Positions 47,977 through 63,946 are shown, counted from the first letter of the stretch. The stretch: DNA of 64,000 bases from Microbacterium sufflavum (GCF_023101165.1 NZ_CP078076.1:1798001-1862000), one strand, 5' to 3'. The notes: generated from the sequence alone by a model not told the origin. Program-made: numbers and translations.

Positions 47977-49650
47977 ATGCACCAGTCAGCCATGCGTCGG
48001 CGAGGGATCGTCGCCGTCACCGGAGCGGCCATCGCGGCTCTCGCTCTCGCCGGATGCGTCGCCAGCGAGCGCGGCGACAACGGTTCGGAGGGCTCGGGCG
48101 ACGTCGACGGCACGTTCGTCTTCGCCGCGTCGTCCGATCCGGCGAGCCTCGACCCCGCGTTCGCGCAGGACGGCGAGACGTTCCGCGTCTCCCGCCAGAT
48201 CTTCGAGGGTCTGGTGGGCACCGAGCCGGGCACCGCCGACCCCGCGCCGCTGCTGGCGGAGTCGTGGGAGTCGTCCGAGGACGGCATGTCGCACACGTTC
48301 CAGCTGAAGGAGGGGGTGACGTTCCAGGACGGCACCCCGTTCAACGCCGAGGCGGTCTGCTACAACTTCGACCGCTGGTACAACTGGACCGGTCTGGCCG
48401 CCTCCGAGGCGTTCGGCTACTACTACAACAAGCTCTTCAAGGGCTACGCGTCGAACCCCGCCGACGCCGTCTACAAGTCGTGCACGCCCGACGGCGAGAA
48501 CTCCGTCACGATCGAGCTGAACAAGCCGTTCGCCGGATTCATCGCCTCGCTGTCGCTGCCCGCGTTCGGCATGCAGAGCCCGTCCGCGATGCAGGAGTTC
48601 GGCGCCGATGAGGTCGGCGGGTCGGCCGAGGCGCCGCAGCTGTCCGAGTACGCGATGGGCCACCCGGTCGGCACGGGCCCCTACCAGTTCGAGGAGTGGG
48701 CGCCGGGCGAGCAGGTCACGCTCAAGGCCTACGACGACTACTGGGGCGACGCGGGTCAGGTCGACGAGATCATCTTCCGCACGATCGACGATCCGACGGC
48801 CCGCCGCCAGGCGCTCGAGTCCGGCTCGATCGACGGCTACGACCTCGTCGGTCCCGCCGACACCAAGGCGCTCGAGGACGACGGCTTCACGATGGTGTCG
48901 CGCCCGCCGTTCACGATCCTGTACCTGGCGTTCAACCAGGCCGTGCCCGAGCTGCAGGACCCGAAGGTGCGCGAGGCCCTCTCGTACGCGGTCGACAAGG
49001 ACGCGCTGATCAGCCAGGTGCTGCCCGAGGGTACGCAGAAGGCCACGCAGTTCGTGCCCGAGGTCGTCAACGGCTACAACCCCGACGTCACGACCTACGA
49101 CTACGACCCCGAGAAGGCCAAGGCCCTGCTCGCGGAGGCCGGCTACGACGAGTCGAACCCGCTGAAGCTCACCTTCAACTACCCGGTCAACGTGTCGCGT
49201 CCCTACATGCCGGACCCCGAGCAGATCTTCACGGTGCTGTCGTCGCAGCTGTCCGAGGTCGGCGTGGAGACCACCCCGGTGTCGGAGGAGTGGGTCGAGT
49301 ACCTCGACCGCACGACCGGCACCTCCGACCACGGCATCCACCTGCTGGGCTGGACGGGCGACTACAACGACACCGACAACTTCGTCGGCGTGTTCTTCGG
49401 CCAGCAGAGCTCGGAGTGGGGCTTCGACAACCCCGAGCTGTTCCAGAAGCTGACCGAGGCTCGCGGCGTGTCCAACCTGGAGGAGCAGACCGCGCTGTAC
49501 GAGGACATCAACGAGATGGTGGCGGAGTTCATCCCCGGCGTCCCGCTCGCGCACCCGGCTCCGACGCTCGCGTTCGACCCGCGCGTGAAGAGCTACCCTG
49601 CCAGCCCGGTGAACGACGAGGTCTTCACGGACATCGTCCTCACCAAGTAA
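47977..49650 (+). CDS. Peptide/nickel-type ABC importer, substrate-binding lipoprotein
   Basis: A 557-residue family-5 solute-binding protein. Lipobox ALAGC with Cys27. SDPASLDPAFAQDGETFRVS, LAESWESSEDGMSHTFQLKE and GVTFQDGTPFNAEAV are classic OppA/DppA motifs. GTGPYQFEEW and KDALISQVLPEGTQKA follow. It captures oligopeptides or similar solutes for the permeases and ATPase downstream. ATG 47977 follows GGGAAGG at 47963-47969. A 130-nt gap with a large palindrome separates it from the permease. Confidence 0.94.
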   Translation: MHQSAMRRRGIVAVTGAAIAALALAGCVASERGDNGSEGSGDVDGTFVFAASSDPASLDPAFAQDGETFRVSRQIFEGLVGTEPGTADPAPLLAESWESSEDGMSHTFQLKEGVTFQDGTPFNAEAVCYNFDRWYNWTGLAASEAFGYYYNKLFKGYASNPADAVYKSCTPDGENSVTIELNKPFAGFIASLSLPAFGMQSPSAMQEFGADEVGGSAEAPQLSEYAMGHPVGTGPYQFEEWAPGEQVTLKAYDDYWGDAGQVDEIIFRTIDDPTARRQALESGSIDGYDLVGPADTKALEDDGFTMVSRPPFTILYLAFNQAVPELQDPKVREALSYAVDKDALISQVLPEGTQKATQFVPEVVNGYNPDVTTYDYDPEKAKALLAEAGYDESNPLKLTFNYPVNVSRPYMPDPEQIFTVLSSQLSEVGVETTPVSEEWVEYLDRTTGTSDHGIHLLGWTGDYNDTDNFVGVFFGQQSSEWGFDNPELFQKLTEARGVSNLEEQTALYEDINEMVAEFIPGVPLAHPAPTLAFDPRVKSYPASPVNDEVFTDIVLTK

Positions 49651-49674
49651 CGGCCTGACCGACCGAGACCCCTT

Positions 49675-49755
49675 CGTCTCGTCGCTCCGCTCCTCGCTCA
49701 GGGGCCGGATCGGGAAACCATCCCGGTTCGGTCCCTGAACGAGCGGAGCGAGACG
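49675..49755. repeat. Large imperfect palindrome between peptide importer genes
   Basis: CGTCTCG (49675-49681), CGCTCCGCTC (49683-49692) and TCAGGG (49698-49703) pair with CCCTGA (49733-49738), GAGCGGAGCG (49741-49750) and CGAGACG (49749-49755), with small bulges; CGGGA/TCCCG pairs near the apex. It has the look of a REP-like intergenic element and may also stabilise the binding-protein mRNA. Confidence 0.6.
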
Positions 49756-49780
49756 ACGGGCCTGATCGACGGAGATCTTC

Positions 49781-50785
49781 GTGCTGCGCACCATCGGCAG
49801 GCGACTGCTGTTCCTCATCCCCACCCTGTTCGGGCTCAGCATCCTGCTGTTCGCCTGGGTCAGGGCCCTTCCCGGCGGCCCCGCGGTCGCCCTCCTCGGC
49901 GAGAAGGCCACACCCGAGGCGATCGCCAGGGTCAACGAGCTCTACGGCTTCAACAAGCCGCTCATCGAGCAGTACTTCATCTGGATCACGCGCCTGCTGC
50001 AGGGCGACTTCGGCACCTCGATCCAGACCAACCGTCCGGTGGTGGAGGAGTTCTTCCGCCGGTTCCCCGCGACGATCGAGCTGAGCGTCATGGCGCTCAT
50101 CTTCGCGGTGGGCGTCGGCATCCCGCTCGGCTACTGGGCCGCGCGGCGACACGGCAAGTTCACCGATCACGCCTCGGTCGTGCTGAGCCTGATCGGCATC
50201 ACCATCCCGGTGTTCTTCCTGGCGTTCATCCTCAAGTACGTCTTCGCGGTGCAGCTGGGCTGGCTGCCGTCCGACGGGCGGCAGAACCCGCGGATAGACG
50301 CGACGCATCCCACCGGGTTCTACGTGTGGGACGGCATCATCACCGGCGAGTTCGACGCGGCGTGGGACGCCATCCTGCACCTCATCCTCCCGGCGCTCGC
50401 GCTCGGCACGATCCCGCTGGCGATCATCGTGCGCATCACGAGGGCGAGCGTGCTCGAGGTGCAGAACGCCGACTACGTCCGCACCGGGCGCGCGAAGGGC
50501 GTCGGCTCGTCGACGCTGCGCAGCCGCTTCATCCTGCGCAACGCCATGCTGCCGGTGATCACCACGATCGGTCTGCAGACGGGACTGCTGATCTCGGGGG
50601 CGGTGCTCACCGAGACGGTGTTCGCGTTCCCCGGCATCGGCTCGTTCCTGGCGCGGGCCATCTTCACGCGGGACTTCCCGGTGCTCCAGGGCTTCATCAT
50701 CTTCATCGCGATCGCGTACGCGCTGATCAACCTGGCGGTGGACGTCTCCTACAGCTTCATCGACCCGAGAGTGAGGGTGCAGTGA
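49781..50785 (+). CDS. Peptide ABC importer permease (DppB class)
   Basis: A 334-residue permease. LRTIGRRLLFLIPTLFGLSI and LPGGPAVALLGEKATPEAIA are the N-terminal OppB/DppB pattern; the coupling loop is DYVRTGRAKGVGSSTLRSRF. GTG 49781 follows GGAGAT. Its stop overlaps the ATG of a 12-codon minigene (TGATG). Confidence 0.94.
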   Translation: MLRTIGRRLLFLIPTLFGLSILLFAWVRALPGGPAVALLGEKATPEAIARVNELYGFNKPLIEQYFIWITRLLQGDFGTSIQTNRPVVEEFFRRFPATIELSVMALIFAVGVGIPLGYWAARRHGKFTDHASVVLSLIGITIPVFFLAFILKYVFAVQLGWLPSDGRQNPRIDATHPTGFYVWDGIITGEFDAAWDAILHLILPALALGTIPLAIIVRITRASVLEVQNADYVRTGRAKGVGSSTLRSRFILRNAMLPVITTIGLQTGLLISGAVLTETVFAFPGIGSFLARAIFTRDFPVLQGFIIFIAIAYALINLAVDVSYSFIDPRVRVQ

Positions 50786-50823
50786 TGTCTCTCCTCATCG
50801 TCCGAAAGGAGGCGGTCGCATGA
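50785..50823 (+). CDS. Possible 12-codon coupling minigene
   Basis: ATG at 50785 overlaps the DppB-class stop (TGATG) and reads MSLLIVRKEAVA before a TGA at 50821-50823 that overlaps the next ATG (50820, ATGA). The codons for RKEA contain the AAAGGAGG ribosome-binding site of the next gene. It would let ribosomes travel from permease to permease without release. Real translation is not proven; it may be coincidence. Confidence 0.4.
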   Translation: MSLLIVRKEAVA

Positions 50824-51782
50824 GCATCGCCCTCCCACCCGCACAGGGACCCTCCGCCGAGAGCGGGGGAAGCATCGACACCGTCGCGATCGCCCAGGCC
50901 GATCTGAAGAACGGCGGCGGCTTCTGGAGCGACGTGTTCCGTCGACTCCGCCGCAACCCGACCGCATGGATCGGCGCGGTCATCGTGCTCGTCTTCCTGG
51001 CGATCGCCCTGCTGGCACCGGTGATCGCCCCGTATCCGGAGACCGCGCTCCCCGGCGCGAAGTTCATCACCCCGACGCACATCCCCGGACCGGGCGAGCT
51101 GCCGGAGTTCCCGCTCGGGCTCGACCGCTTCGGCGGCGACGTGCTCTCGAAGCTGATCTGGGGCGCGCAGGCGTCGCTGCTCATCGGTGTCGTCTCGACC
51201 GCGATGGGGCTCGTCGGCGGCATGCTGCTCGGGCTCATCGCCGGCACGTTCGGCGGCTGGGTCGACACGGTCATCATGCGCGTGGTCGACATCATCCTGT
51301 CCGTGCCGAACCTGCTGCTGGCGGTGTCGATCGCGGCGATCCTCGGCCAGACGCCGTTCGCGGTCATGATCGCGATCGGTGCCTCGCAGGTGCCGATCTT
51401 CGCGCGGCTGCTGCGGGCGTCGATGCTGCAGCAGCGCTCCAGCGACTACGTGCTCTCGGCGCAGACGCTGGGCCTCGGCCGCGGCCGGATCACGATGTCG
51501 CACGTGCTCCCCAATGCGATCGGCCCCGTGATCGTGCAGGGCACGCTGACGCTGGCGACCGCGGTGATCGACGCGGCGGCGCTGTCGTTCCTCGGGCTCG
51601 GCGGCGGCCGCCCCGAGACCGCCGAGTGGGGGCGCATGCTCACCTACGCCCAGGCGGAGCTGGCGATCGCGCCGTGGCTGGCGTTCCTGCCCGGCATCTG
51701 CATCGCGGTCACCGCGCTCGGCTTCACCCTGCTGGGTGAGGCGCTGCGCGAGGCCATGGACCCGAGGACGAGGGCACGATGA
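50820..51782 (+). CDS. Peptide ABC importer permease (DppC class)
   Basis: A 320-residue permease. An N-terminal cytoplasmic segment of about 50 residues leads to FRRLRRNPTAWIGAVIVLVF, the typical OppC/DppC opening; the coupling loop is DYVLSAQTLGLGRGRITMSH. Strong AAAGGAGG at 50805-50812. It overlaps the ATPase gene by ATGA. Confidence 0.94.
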   Translation: MSIALPPAQGPSAESGGSIDTVAIAQADLKNGGGFWSDVFRRLRRNPTAWIGAVIVLVFLAIALLAPVIAPYPETALPGAKFITPTHIPGPGELPEFPLGLDRFGGDVLSKLIWGAQASLLIGVVSTAMGLVGGMLLGLIAGTFGGWVDTVIMRVVDIILSVPNLLLAVSIAAILGQTPFAVMIAIGASQVPIFARLLRASMLQQRSSDYVLSAQTLGLGRGRITMSHVLPNAIGPVIVQGTLTLATAVIDAAALSFLGLGGGRPETAEWGRMLTYAQAELAIAPWLAFLPGICIAVTALGFTLLGEALREAMDPRTRAR

Positions 51783-53482
51783 ACACGCGAGACGAGGGCG
51801 CCGCGCGCGCCGCGAGGGAGGACCGCATGTCGGACGAGCCGCTGCTGTCGGTCGAGGGACTGGCGGTCGACTTCGCCACCATGGACGGCGTCGTGCACGC
51901 GGTCGAGGGCGTCGACCTGGAGATCCGACCGGGCGAGACGGTCGCGATCGTGGGCGAGTCCGGGTCGGGCAAGTCCACCACCGCGATGGCCATCATCGGG
52001 CTGCTCGCCGGGGGCGGGAAGGTCGCGGCGGGCAGTATCCGCCTGGACGGCCGCGAGATCGCGCACGCCTCGGAGAACGAGCTGCGCACGATCCGGGGGC
52101 GCGACATCGGCCTGGTCCCGCAAGACCCGATGTCGAACCTCAACCCGGTCGCCAAGATCGGCACGCAGGTCGCCGAGACGCTGCTCGCGCATGGCCTGGC
52201 CACGCGGCAGAACGTGCAGGGGAAGGTCGTCGAGGCGCTCACGGCCGCGGGCCTGCCCGATCCGGAGCGCCGCGCCAAGCAGTATCCGCACGAGTTCTCC
52301 GGCGGTATGCGCCAGCGCGCGCTGATCGCGATCGGGCTGGCGTGCAAGCCGCGGCTGCTGATCGCCGACGAGCCCACCAGCGCGCTCGACGTCACGGTGC
52401 AGCAGACCATCCTCGACCAGATCGGCGAGATGACGCGCGAGCTCGGCACGGCGGTGCTGCTCATCACGCACGACCTCGGTCTCGCGGCCGAGCGGGCGGA
52501 GCGGGTCGTGGTGATGCACCGCGGCAAGGTGGTCGAGCAGGGGCCGGCGCGGCAGATCCTGGAGGACCCGCAGCACCCGTACACGCAGTCGCTCGTGAAG
52601 GCGGCGCCCTCGGTCGCGGTCGCCCGGCTGCGGCCGGAGGCGTTCGTGCGCGACACGTCCGCCGCCGAGCTGCCCGCAGCGGAGGAGAAGCCGCGCGACC
52701 ACATCGTCGAGATCGAGAACCTCACGAAGGTGTATCCGGTGCGGGGCAAGCACGAGGACTTCGTGGCCGTCGATGACGTGTCGCTGGCGATCCCGCGCGG
52801 CGAGACGGTCGCGATCGTCGGGGAGTCCGGCTCGGGCAAGACGACGACCGCCCGCATGCTGCTCAAGCTGATCGAGCCCACCAGCGGACTCATCCGCTAC
52901 GAGGGCAAGGACGTCTCGACGCTCAGCAGGGCGGAGACGAAGGAGTTCCGGCAGCGCGTGCAGCCGATCTTCCAGGACCCGTACTCGAGCCTGAACCCGA
53001 TGTTCACGATCGAGCGTTTGATCGCCGAGCCCCTGGAGTTCTATCGGCGGGGGAGTGGCGCCGACCGTCGCAAGCGCGTGCGGCAGCTGCTCGACGACGT
53101 GGCGCTGCCGCAGTCGATGCTGCGCCGCTACCCGTCGGAGCTGTCGGGCGGTCAGCGGCAGCGCGTCGCGATCGCCCGGGCGCTCGCGCTCTCGCCCGAC
53201 CTCATCGTGTGCGACGAGCCGGTGTCGGCGCTCGACGTGCTGGTGCAGGACCAGATCCTGCGGCTGCTCGGCGACCTGCAGCGGGAGTACGGCCTGAGCT
53301 ACCTGTTCATCTCGCACGACCTCGCGGTGGTGCGGCTCATCAGCGACTACGTGTGCGTGATGAAGGACGGGAAGCTGGTCGAGGCGGCGACGTCGGAGGA
53401 GATCTTCACGAATCCGCGCGACCCCTATACGCGGCGCCTGCTCGCCTCGATCCCGGGCAACGAGCTCGGCATCGCGTCCTGA
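51779..53482 (+). CDS. Peptide ABC importer, fused double ATP-binding protein (DppD-DppF type)
   Basis: A 567-residue protein with two ATPase domains in one chain. First (about 22-270): [31 protein letters not shown]. Second (about 312-560): GESGSGKTT, LSGGQRQRVAIA, LIVCDEPVSALD. Each has an OppDF-type C-terminal extension (DPQHPYTQSLVKAAPS; NPRDPYTRRLLASIPG). Fusion replaces the usual separate D and F genes. ATG 51779 overlaps the previous stop, but an in-frame ATG at 51827 has a strong GAGGGAGGA and may be the true start. Confidence 0.93.
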   Translation: MNTRDEGAARAAREDRMSDEPLLSVEGLAVDFATMDGVVHAVEGVDLEIRPGETVAIVGESGSGKSTTAMAIIGLLAGGGKVAAGSIRLDGREIAHASENELRTIRGRDIGLVPQDPMSNLNPVAKIGTQVAETLLAHGLATRQNVQGKVVEALTAAGLPDPERRAKQYPHEFSGGMRQRALIAIGLACKPRLLIADEPTSALDVTVQQTILDQIGEMTRELGTAVLLITHDLGLAAERAERVVVMHRGKVVEQGPARQILEDPQHPYTQSLVKAAPSVAVARLRPEAFVRDTSAAELPAAEEKPRDHIVEIENLTKVYPVRGKHEDFVAVDDVSLAIPRGETVAIVGESGSGKTTTARMLLKLIEPTSGLIRYEGKDVSTLSRAETKEFRQRVQPIFQDPYSSLNPMFTIERLIAEPLEFYRRGSGADRRKRVRQLLDDVALPQSMLRRYPSELSGGQRQRVAIARALALSPDLIVCDEPVSALDVLVQDQILRLLGDLQREYGLSYLFISHDLAVVRLISDYVCVMKDGKLVEAATSEEIFTNPRDPYTRRLLASIPGNELGIAS

Positions 53483-53536
53483 CACGGGGGAGCGAGCGCC
53501 AATACCGCAGGTTCTGAGATTGGTCAAGGACTGTGC

Positions 53537-53565
53537 TTGCCATGTCGCGGAATCGTGGGTATAGT
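53537..53565 (+). promoter_or_regulatory. Promoter of rpoB-rpoC
   Basis: TTGCCA (53537-53542) and TATAGT (53560-53565) with an ideal 17-nt spacer, the best sigma-70-like promoter in the window. The leader to the TTG start at 53691 is about 118 nt. Confidence 0.75.
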
Positions 53566-53690
53566 TGGTAGTTGCGCTCGCTCCTCCCTGCCCTCATATG
53601 GTGGTCGGCATCCGTTGAGCTCTCGAGCGCGAACTCCACCTGACGACAAAGGAATCGAGAAGCCCTGCGGGGCTCACGGAGGTTATTCCC

Positions 53691-57194
<3,504 letters not shown>

Positions 57195-57196
57195 TC

Positions 57197-57237
57197 CTTC
57201 GGGAGCCGGGGACCGCCGTGTCCCCGGCTCACCGAAG
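57197..57237 (+). other. Strong intercistronic hairpin between rpoB and rpoC
   Basis: CTTCGG (57197-57202) plus GAGCCGGGGAC (57203-57213) pair with GTCCCCGGCTC (57220-57230) and CCGAAG (57232-57237), a 17-bp stem with one bulged A and a 6-nt loop. No T-tract follows. It could be a partial terminator, processing site or stability element. Confidence 0.65.
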
Positions 57238-57275
57238 CAGACTTCTCAAACAGAATTTCCGACACAGGAGAACTA

Positions 57276-61151
<3,876 letters not shown>

Positions 61152-61167
61152 GGTGTGACTGAGTGAA

Positions 61168-61203
61168 CGAAGGCCCCGGGCATCGCCCGGGGCCTTCGTC
61201 GTC
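61168..61203 (+). terminator. Terminator of rpoB-rpoC
   Basis: CGAAGGCCCCGGGC (61168-61181) pairs perfectly with GCCCGGGGCCTTCG (61185-61198) around ATC, followed by TCGTC. Confidence 0.88.
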
Positions 61204-61220
61204 CCTCGGCGCGTGCGGGT

Positions 61221-61304
61221 GTGCGCGACTCAGGAGATCCGGGGCGGCAGGCCGCCTTCGTGCGCTTGCAGAAGCGTGGGGACGGAGATCTCCTGAGTTG
61301 TGCG
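61221..61304. repeat. Nested palindromic intergenic element
   Basis: Outer arms ACTCAGGAGATC (61228-61239) and GATCTCCTGAGT (61287-61298) are perfect and are flanked by GTGCGCG/TGTGCGCG. Between them lie two smaller hairpins, GCGGCAGGCCGC and GCTTGCAGAAGC. The whole could fold as a cruciform with two internal stems. It resembles a REP-type element; whether it recurs in the genome cannot be told from one window. Confidence 0.55.
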
Positions 61305-61354
61305 CGCAATTCGGCAGCGCTCCGGAGCGCGGGCGGGCGCGGTAGGGTCGGCGA

Positions 61355-62284
61355 GTGAGCACTGAGACTTCCCCCGGCGGCTCGGCCGTCGTCATCGGAG
61401 ACGCCCTGATCGACGAGATCCGGGATGACAGCGGCGTCCGCGAGTTCGTCGGCGGAGCCGCCCTGAACGTGGCGGTGGGTCTGCGGCGGCTCGGAATCCC
61501 CACGACGCTCATCGCGATGGTCGGAGAAGACGTCGCAGGCGCGCACATCCGCGAGTATGTGGCGGACCACGGCGTGCGCCTGATCGCGAGCGCGGCGCCG
61601 CACGGGTCGTCGCGCGCCGTCGTGACCCGGGCCGCGAACGGCGAGCCGAGCTACGTCTTCAACCGTGCCGCCCAGGAGCGCACGATCCGCTACTCGGACG
61701 AGGCGGTGGCCGCGATCGCGGACGCCGACCTCGCGGTCGTCAGCTGCTTCCCGTTCGACGCACCCGCCGAGGTCGACGCGCTCGCGGCCGCCCTGGACGG
61801 TGCGCGCCTCGCGATCGATCCGAACCCGCGCACGGGCATGCTGAGCGACCGCGACGAGTTCGTGCGCGGCTTCGAGCGTCTGGCCGCGCAGGCCGAGGTC
61901 GTGAAGGTCGGCGCCGACGACGCGGCGGTGCTCTACGACGGCGACCTCGACGCGCTGCGCTCCCGTCTCCGGGGGCTCGGCGTGCGCGCGGTGCTGGCCA
62001 CCGCGGGTGCGGACGGCGCGGTGCTCGAGTCCGACGCCGGCACCTCGACGGCCCCGATCTCCGCGCTGCCCGGGCGCCTCGTCGACACCGTGGGGGCGGG
62101 CGATGCGACGCTCGCCGCCGTCGCGGCCGGTCTGGTCGCCGCTGCTCCGCAGGCCGCAGGGGAGTGGGACGCCCTGCTGCGACGGGCCATGGACATCGCG
62201 GCCGCGACGTGCAGGGCCGAGGGCGGTCTGCTGCGCACGCCCGAGTCGCTCGCCGAGTCCGACCGCGGGGTGCACGGCAGCTGA
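61355..62284 (+). CDS. PfkB-family carbohydrate kinase (fructokinase-like)
   Basis: A 309-residue kinase of the ribokinase fold. FVGGAALNVAVGLRRLGIPT is the N-terminal sugar motif; the C-terminal signature VDTVGAGDATLAAVAAGL keeps the GAGD anion hole and catalytic Asp but has Thr where Phe is usual. Fructose or a related sugar is likely but unproven. GTG 61355 with TAGGGT six bases upstream indicates a leaderless mRNA. Confidence 0.87.
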   Translation: MSTETSPGGSAVVIGDALIDEIRDDSGVREFVGGAALNVAVGLRRLGIPTTLIAMVGEDVAGAHIREYVADHGVRLIASAAPHGSSRAVVTRAANGEPSYVFNRAAQERTIRYSDEAVAAIADADLAVVSCFPFDAPAEVDALAAALDGARLAIDPNPRTGMLSDRDEFVRGFERLAAQAEVVKVGADDAAVLYDGDLDALRSRLRGLGVRAVLATAGADGAVLESDAGTSTAPISALPGRLVDTVGAGDATLAAVAAGLVAAAPQAAGEWDALLRRAMDIAAATCRAEGGLLRTPESLAESDRGVHGS

Positions 62285-62293
62285 CGCCTCGAT

Positions 62294-62322
62294 TTCTCGA
62301 CCCCGCATCGTGCGGGTATGAT
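62294..62322 (+). promoter_or_regulatory. Promoter of tRNA-Tyr
   Basis: TATGAT (62317-62322) is a near-consensus -10; TTCTCG (62294-62299) is a weak -35 at 17 nt. The precursor would start about 42 nt before the mature tRNA. Confidence 0.5.
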
Positions 62323-62370
62323 GGATCTTCGTGCCCCCGGTTGGCTGTTGAAGTCGGACGGGTGCGCTCT

Positions 62371-62455
62371 GGCGAGTTACCCAAGTGGCCAAAGGGATCT
62401 GACTGTAAATCAGCCGTCTTCGACTTCGGGGGTTCGAATCCCTCACTCGCCACCA
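62371..62455 (+). tRNA. tRNA-Tyr (anticodon GTA)
   Basis: A class II tRNA with a long variable arm. Acceptor GGCGAGT pairs with ACTCGCC; the anticodon stem-loop GACTGTAAATC carries GTA; T-arm GGGGGTTCGAATCCC contains TTCGAAT. Encoded 3' CCA at 62453-62455. Confidence 0.97.
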
Positions 62456-62457
62456 CG

Positions 62458-62490
62458 GAAGCCCCCGCTCGTCGGGGGCTTCTTCCGTTT
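62458..62490 (+). terminator. Terminator after tRNA-Tyr
   Basis: GAAGCCCCCG (62458-62467) pairs perfectly with CGGGGGCTTC (62473-62482) over CTCGT, followed by TTCCGTTT. Confidence 0.88.
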
Positions 62491-62548
62491 CGGCGCGCGT
62501 CTCACGAACCCGTGACACCGAGGCCCTCCGTCCGCCACACTGAGTGCC

Positions 62549-63445
62549 ATGGGATCAGCGTTGACCACCATCGGACTGCCCGTCGCGCTCGGCATCATCA
62601 TGCTGGGTCTGGGCCTCAGCCTCACCCTCGGCGACTTCGCCCGGGTGCTCAAGCAGCCGAGGGCGGTGATCGTCGCGCTGCTGTGTCAGCTGGTGCTCCT
62701 GCCGGCCGTCTGCTTCGGGCTCGTGCTGCTGTTCCAGCTGCCGCCGGTGCTGGCGGTGGGCATGATGATGCTCGCCGCGTCGCCGGGCGGCACCACGGCG
62801 AACCTGTACAGCCACCTGTTCCGCGGCGACATCGCCCTCAACATCTCGCTCACGGCGGTGAACTCGGTGATCGCCGTGATCACCCTGCCGATCATCACGA
62901 ACCTCGCGATCGCCTACTTCCGCCCGTTCGATGACACGCTGGGGCTGCAGTGGTCGAAGGCCCTCGAGGTGTTCGCGATCGTGCTGCTGCCCGTCGCGCT
63001 CGGCATGCTGATCCGGCGGTTCTGGCCACGGTTCGCCGCGAGCATGGACAAGCCGGTGCGCATCGCCTCGGTCGTCATCCTGATCGTCGTGATCGCGGGC
63101 GCCGTGGCCTCGAACTGGACGCTCCTGGTCGACAACGTGGCGCGTCTGGCCCTCATCACCGTGCTGTTCTGCCTGGTCAGCCTCGCAGTCGGATTCCTCA
63201 TCCCGCGGATGCTGCGGGTGGGCAAGCGTCAGGCGATCGCGACGTCGTTCGAGATCGGCATCCACAACGCGACCCTGGCGATCGTGATCGCGCAGTCCGT
63301 GCTCGGTTCGGTGGAGCTGAGCCTCCCCGCGGCCGTCTACGGGGTGCTGATGTTCTTCATCGCGTTCGGCTTCGGGTTCCTCATCCGCGAGCGCAGCGGT
63401 GCCTCCGCGGCACGGACCGCGCCCGCCGTCGAGGGCGTTTCCTAG
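62549..63445 (+). CDS. Bile acid:sodium symporter (BASS)-family transporter
   Basis: A 298-residue membrane protein with nine or ten helices. IIMLGLGLSLTLGDFARVLK, GMMMLAASPGGTTANLYSHL and TSFEIGIHNATLAIVIAQSV are the conserved BASS segments, including the crossing-helix sodium sites (SPGGTTAN; EIGIHNATLA). Substrates may be organic anions or keto acids. CACACT seven bases before the ATG is a weak leaderless signature. Confidence 0.92.
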   Translation: MGSALTTIGLPVALGIIMLGLGLSLTLGDFARVLKQPRAVIVALLCQLVLLPAVCFGLVLLFQLPPVLAVGMMMLAASPGGTTANLYSHLFRGDIALNISLTAVNSVIAVITLPIITNLAIAYFRPFDDTLGLQWSKALEVFAIVLLPVALGMLIRRFWPRFAASMDKPVRIASVVILIVVIAGAVASNWTLLVDNVARLALITVLFCLVSLAVGFLIPRMLRVGKRQAIATSFEIGIHNATLAIVIAQSVLGSVELSLPAAVYGVLMFFIAFGFGFLIRERSGASAARTAPAVEGVS

Positions 63446-63454
63446 ACTGGAGTG

Positions 63455-63946
63455 ATGCGAGCCCTCACCGAAGCCGACGTCCGGGCCTCGTTCGTGAACG
63501 CGGACGCGGACGAGCTGCGCGTCATGGAGATGCCGCACGACTTCCTCCTGGTCGACTGGGACTACCTCGACTTCTTCGCCTGGCGCGACCCGAGCGCCGG
63601 CAAGCGCGGCTACGTGCTGATCCAGCACGAGGGACGCGTGGTCGGTGTCGTGCTGCGGGCGTCGGAGCCCGGTCGCGGGCGCTCCGGCATGTGCAACATC
63701 TGCCACACGATGCAGCCGGGCAACCAGGTCGCGCTGTTCTCCGCGCGACGGGCGGGCGAGGCCGGCGCTCGCGGCGACTCCTTCGGCACGTACATCTGCG
63801 CGGACCTCTCCTGTCACGAGAACGTGCGACTCGCGCATCCGCTCGCGCCGAACGAGATCCGTGCGGCGGGTCAGGCCGACTTCCGCCTCGACGGCACGCG
63901 CCGCCGGATGGAGGGGTTCGTCTCCCGCGTGTGGGAGCAGGGCTGA
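63455..63946 (+). CDS. FBP-domain (EF-G-binding-type) zinc-finger protein
   Basis: A 163-residue protein. The C-terminal treble-clef zinc finger has C80-NI-C83 and C115-ADLS-C120-HEN, as in the FusB/FusC EF-G-binding proteins and their chromosomal relatives. FusB-type proteins free EF-G from fusidic-acid-stalled ribosomes; whether this homologue does so is unknown. ATG 63455 lies 6 nt after TAGACT, the leaderless signature; a GTG at 63452 is also in frame. Confidence 0.85.
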   Translation: MRALTEADVRASFVNADADELRVMEMPHDFLLVDWDYLDFFAWRDPSAGKRGYVLIQHEGRVVGVVLRASEPGRGRSGMCNICHTMQPGNQVALFSARRAGEAGARGDSFGTYICADLSCHENVRLAHPLAPNEIRAAGQADFRLDGTRRRMEGFVSRVWEQG

